Below are positions 59,871 to 64,000 of a stretch of 64,000 nt of DNA, in pieces (within the stretch, counting starts at the first letter, position 1; every line of letters starts with the position of its first letter). This DNA is from Solanum dulcamara (lineage: Eukaryota; Streptophyta; Magnoliopsida; Solanales; Solanaceae). Made by a program: the position numbers and the translations under genes. Below the pieces are notes generated by a model, which was given only the letters and a program-made list of their open reading frames with translations, was not told the origin of the DNA and ran no database searches. The stretch covers positions 85,102,341-85,166,340 of the forward strand of contig NC_077237.1 in assembly GCF_947179165.1 (NCBI RefSeq), given 5' to 3'.

Positions 59871-60949
59871 CAGGGGCGGATCTACATGGGAGTGAGGGGG
59901 TTCAGTCGAAAAATTACGTTGTATATAGAAGGTTAAATTTAAATATTATGGATATATACCCTTTAATGAACCCTCTTAGTACAATTGAAAAGAGTGGCTC
60001 AGTAGTCAAGGGGGTTCAATTTATAACTAAGGTCGTGAGTTCAATTCTCGCTCATGTTTTTTTTTAAAAGTTTTTAAAAGTTTCTCACTCCCTTTTCTAT
60101 TTAATGTGCATTTTGGGCTTTGGATATGTTGTTGGGCTTGAGCCTTTCTCACTCTCAAATGAGCAATTGTGGCTGGGTAAACAAAAAGTAGTTAGCCCAT
60201 TTGTGTATATTTGTTATTTACTTAATTGTTTTTTTATTTTTCTTAAGTTTAAATATTGTATTTAAAATGTTTTATATATTTTTTTTATGTAATTGGAATG
60301 AAAAATATTCATATTCTCTCTTTTTCATACTCACATATAAGCCCTAACTAGATTTTTATAATTTCTATCTGATTTTCAATATTAACACACTTTTCCATCA
60401 AAAGAAAAGAAATAACACACTATGCATATCTCATTTTGTTAAATTTTATATATTATTTATCGAGTTACATAGTGAGTTCTTTTCAACTATATTTTTATCA
60501 TTCTACATATTAATATATTGATGTTGTTCAACATCTTTTGTTATTATTGCTATTATTATTGAGTACTAAAAATATATTATTTTTAAAAAAGTGTAAATAT
60601 TGAATTATTAATATCATAATATTTTTTATTTTCTTTATCAATTTCAAAAAAATATATTATGATATTAATAATTCAATACACACTTTTTAAAGAAACTTGT
60701 CTTTTGTGGGGCATTAATTTAAAAGAAAAAATAGAAAGTTTAAAATAAAGTAGGACAGTGCAAAGTGAAAGTTAAAAAAAACGATATTTTTTAAAAAAGG
60801 CTCGACGGTGTAGAGAAAAATGGAAAGAAATGTTAAAAGGACAAATAAGGCGAGTTAAAATTTAGCAAACGTCTGCTTTAATTTTTCTTTGCTTATTTCC
60901 TTTTTTTATATGTTGAACCCCCTAAATTAAAATCCTGCATCCGCCATTG
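59871..60949 (-). mobile_element. Non-autonomous hAT-like element with tRNA-like insert, copy F
   Basis: A 1,079-bp element flanked by a perfect 8-bp duplication CTTGTTAG (59863-59870, 60950-60957). Its ends (CAGGGGCGGATCTACATGGG; reverse complement of the right end CAATGGCGGATGCAGGATTT) match copies A-D, in the opposite orientation. At about 59993-60057 it carries a plus-strand tRNA-like segment: GTGGCTCAGTAGTCAAGGGG (A box) and GTGAGTTCAATTCTCGC (B box). A near-perfect inverted repeat lies at 60583-60690. No transposase coding seen. Confidence 0.85.
60583..60690. repeat. Inverted repeat (hairpin) inside copy F
   Basis: The left arm contains ATTGAATTATTAATATCATA (from about 60598) and the right arm is its exact reverse complement (about 60655-60678). 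The match extends further with AAAAGTGT/ACACTTTT, spaced by about 35 bp. It would fold into a strong AT-rich stem. Confidence 0.75.
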
Positions 60950-61116
60950 CTTGTTAGTAAGGGTTCAATTACGCACTTTATAATCCTTTTTTTCTAATCA
61001 ACAATTTATTTTATTTTTTTAAAAAAAATTAGTGTATAATTTCACTCTTCTCAGCGATAGAGTAGAGTTCTAGCTTGGAGCACATATATATTTCCTTACC
61101 AATGTTATCATTATAT

Positions 61117-61327
61117 CGGAAAAGGGCCTAAAATGCACTCGAACTATTGAAAATGGTAAAAAATGCACTCATCCATCTATTGGGCCTAAAATGTCCTTGA
61201 CATTAACTTTTAAGTCTAAAAATGATGTTTTATTTAAAGGAAAAGGGCATTTTAGGCCCAATATATAAATAAGGGATATTTTTGTACCATTTTTAATCGT
61301 TCGAGGGCAATTTAGGCTCTTTTCGGT
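61117..61327. mobile_element. Palindromic MITE with AAAAGGGCCTAAAATGC ends
   Basis: Begins CGGAAAAGGGCCTAAAATGC and ends GCAATTTAGGCTCTTTTCGG, near-perfect inverted ends, with further internal inverted AAAGGGCATTTTAGGCCCA. About 210 bp. No certain target-site duplication. Confidence 0.6.
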
Positions 61328-61328
61328 A

Positions 61329-61515
61329 ATTAAAATTCTATTAAATAAATGTTAATTTATAATTAATTTTAAATAACTAAATTGTAACTAATAGATGGCC
61401 GCCATGTGTTTAAAAAAATTATTTAAATTATTTAATTAAAATTCTGTTAAATAATTTTGATTTATAACTAATTTTAAATAATTAAATTGTAACCAATAGA
61501 TGGCCGTTAGGTTTT
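61329..61515. repeat. Two-copy tandem repeat, about 107 bp period
   Basis: ATTAAAATTCTATTAAATAA..AACTAATAGATGGCCGCCAT (about 61329-61406) is repeated as ATTAAAATTCTGTTAAATAA..AACCAATAGATGGCCGTTAG (about 61436-61512). Diverged duplicates between the MITE and the LTR-like sequence. Confidence 0.65.
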
Positions 61516-61527
61516 TAAAAACCTCAT

Positions 61528-64000
61528 TGTAACACCCCCTAAAATGTTATTAATTAATGGATCCTTTCATTTATGAAGTCCAAATAAATTATCAAAGTTT
61601 TCTATTTAATTCAAGCATGAAACTTTATGGGTTTTCACATCATGATTCCAATTGCATAGATTATTAAATATTTGAAGTTTAATCACCTACCTTATGTTAG
61701 TTTATGTTGGCTCTTAAATGCATTAAATTATTGATTTATCAAAGGTTCTTATATGAAGACATAAAAATATTCTAAAGTATTTTGATCATAATTATTTCTC
61801 TCATGACTAAAGTATTTTGATCATATTATGATCTCTCATGCCTAAAGCATTTTGATCATAATTATGTTCTTTCATGACTAAAGTATTTTGATTATATTAT
61901 AATCTCTCATGCCTAAAGTATTTTGATCATAATTATGTTCTCTCATGCCTAAAGTATTTTGATCATATTATGATCTCTCATGCCTAAAGTATTTTGATCA
62001 TTTTTTTAAAAGTATTTTGATCATGTTCTAAAGTATTTTGATCACGTTCTAAAGTATTTTGATCATGTTCTAAAAGTATTTTGATCATGTTCTCTCATGC
62101 CTAGAGTAATTTGGTCATAACTTTTCATAGGATTGTCCAAATTAGGTGATTCAAATTTCTGAGTAACCACAACATCATTACCTACAACTTTCATGAGAAC
62201 ATATCTTAAGATTCGGAGTTTAAGTAGATCAAATAAATTGATCTTTGCAAGACATAGTGTTGTGACGGAATGGAGTATTTGTAGAATAAAATTCATATCT
62301 CGATGTAGAATGCTCCAAATTGGATGATTCTTGAACTAACTGAAACTAGACTTCTATATCTACAATTCTTATGAAGACACAAAATCCTAATAAAGAATTT
62401 ATCTTATTCAAACGCAGCTTCGAAAACGGATATTCCGTTAAAAGAGATTTCATCTCACCTACCATACAAAGATCTAGAACCATTTGACATCATCCATGAC
62501 ATCAAAATTCTTCATTGAATTTTCAAGATCATCATTTATGATTATATTTATTTATTGTTAGGTCCCTCCTCCACACCTATAAATACCCACCTTATTTCCT
62601 CATTTTATTCACCAAACTTTCTTAAGCAACTCTTCTCTCTATATACTTCTTTACTCCTTCTCAAATATAGTTTTAGTTTTAGTAGTATAAAAATATTACT
62701 CCGGTGATTCTTATACTCCGGGTAGTACACAAAACAAACCGGCGAGAAGAAAAGGCTAGGGGTCCAAGAGTGTTCCAATTCGAAGTAAAGCTTCCGATTT
62801 AAGGTATGTAAGGCTTTCATAGCATTGGATTGAGTTCGTCCATGCGCCCAATATTTAAATTCATTATAATTGAGTTATAGTTGAGTTTTATCCAAATCTT
62901 GAATTCTAAATAAATTAATTCTTCTTCTATTGAGTTTGATATATTTATACATTAATATTACTATTGTTATCTCTCATATTATTGGAATTATTATTCATGG
63001 CTACTTTCCCATGAATCCTAATTGATTTGATGTTCATGAATATTTTTATACATGTTTTGAGTAAAGATGTTGGCTTTTTATTATTTTCATTGATAAAAAG
63101 AAAGTTATATGAATTAATACTATATATGTATTTTATTGAGTTTTGAAAGAGCAAAAGAGTTGAGTTTGAATGAATTTGAGCAAATGATATTTTGAGCAAG
63201 ATGTTTTGATGAGATGTAAATGATGTTTTTGGAAGTATAATGATTGATGAACATGAAATGAGATGAGTTTGATGATTTAAATTAAAGTCCAATGAGACTA
63301 GATGATGAGTTTAATATGAGCACATATTTTGGGAGTAGTATTGAGCACCGAGTTAGGTAAGAGTTTAATTGACTCAAACCCCAGAACTACGTAGCCAGCG
63401 TAGGATGGAGGCTATGCCTCTTAAGTCCCAAAAAGAGGACTTTGATGAGTGGATCCAAGATGATGATGTCTTTCACCCTAGCAAGGTATTGGATGGATGT
63501 GGCAACGACATCGCTTCGTTGTATCATCGCTAGCTCATAAGTGATGGTTGTCGGTTAGAGAAACTCCCAATTGAGTAAGCATTGCTTGTTACTATTATTT
63601 TTATTATTATATTTTAAACTTGCATTACATATTGATGTTGAGATGATGTTGAGTTCTGAGCTGAGTTTTATTGAGAGGAGTTTCTTGATATCTGTCCTTA
63701 CCTTTCTGCCATTTTACATACTCGTACATTCCACGTACTGACGTCATTCGACCTGCATCGTTTTATGATGCAGATATAGGTGTTAGAGATCCTCAATAGG
63801 CGTTTCGTTGAAGATTATTATTTTTCAGCTATTTGGTGAGTCTTTCTTGTATTCGGAGGAACTCTTTATTCTTTAATTATTGTTGAGTATTATATTTCTT
63901 TTAAGGTAGCCATGGACATGTCATTGGCACCATCTAAGAGTATTAGAGGCTTCATAGACAGAGTTTAATGATGTAATTGGAGTAGTTCTCCTTTGAAACT
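61528..64000 (+). mobile_element. Probable long LTR of a Gypsy-type retrotransposon, cut by window edge
   Basis: It starts TGTAACACCCCCTAAAATG, the usual 5' end of many plant LTRs. It contains a TATA box CTATAAATA at 62577-62585 and, near the end, GTACATTCCACGTACTGACG, CTGCATCGTTTTATGATGCA and neighbouring text of a kind common in long Solanaceae LTRs. A good splice-donor-like GATTTAAGGTATGTAAGG occurs at about 62796-62813. No coding domain is visible. The second LTR and internal region would lie beyond 64000. Alternative: an unrelated non-coding transcript unit. Confidence 0.5.
61772..62115. repeat. Minisatellite with AAAGTATTTTGATCA core
   Basis: About ten copies of AAAGTATTTTGATCA. The first six or seven are spaced 35-36 bp with two alternating linkers (ATAATTATGTTCTCTCATGC and ATATTATGATCTCTCATGC), so the true unit is a dimer of about 71 bp. 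The last four are spaced about 21-22 bp after losing the linker. Confidence 0.85.

Noticed and set aside
61772..62115. CRISPR-like array.
   Set aside because: Plant nuclear context, diverged repeats with repeated, not unique, spacers; it is a minisatellite.

Overview
This is a nuclear plant window, almost certainly from the nightshade family (Solanaceae, probably Solanum). It is AT-rich, its genes are split by GT-AG introns, and it carries Solanaceae-type repeats: SolS/TS-type tRNA-derived SINEs, the RTE-LINE/AU-SINE 3' tail ending in (TTG)n, and short hAT-like and Mutator-like elements. There is no bacterial or organellar gene order. No functional tRNA or rRNA gene and no CRISPR array was seen.

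Layout, left to right: (1) 847-5077, minus: a five-exon 4-coumarate:CoA-ligase-like acyl-CoA synthetase ending in the peroxisomal signal SKL. (2) 8003-8716, minus: an intronless DUF241 gene with a TATA box. (3) 11669-12325, plus: an intronless Werner-type 3'-5' exonuclease. (4) 14907-17500, minus: a two-exon DUF7796-like type II membrane protein. (5) 17.5-24.6 kb: a gene-poor, repeat-rich stretch. (6) 24667-27302, minus: the HECT ubiquitin ligase UPL5, with a fragment of a UPL5-like last exon about 0.65 kb beyond its stop. (7) 30192-35168, minus: an 11-exon starch-organising protein of the ESV1 family. (8) 39594-45003, minus: a nine-exon O-fucosyltransferase-like gene. (9) 46749-49686, minus: an 11-exon B2-type mitotic cyclin whose upstream region holds a tandem repeat containing a duplicated SINE fragment. 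(10) 52836-58029, plus: a U-box/ARM-repeat ubiquitin ligase carrying several disabling lesions (pseudogene). (11) 58-64 kb: repeats, ending in what looks like a long LTR cut by the window edge.

The genes do not form an operon or pathway cluster. They are unrelated housekeeping or regulatory genes (lipid/phenylpropanoid CoA activation, starch granule turnover, ubiquitination, cell cycle, glycosylation) separated by transposon debris. I found no new defence or metabolic system. The unusual content is in the mobile elements: a non-autonomous hAT-like family with 8-bp target-site duplications, two of whose members carry tRNA-like pol III boxes in the same relative orientation; a three-level nested insertion in the U-box pseudogene; and a SINE-bearing tandem repeat upstream of the cyclin gene that repeatedly duplicates a splice-acceptor-like sequence.

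All exon boundaries were read by eye from reading frame, GT/AG sites and phase. Family names come from recognition of the protein sequence, not from a database search.
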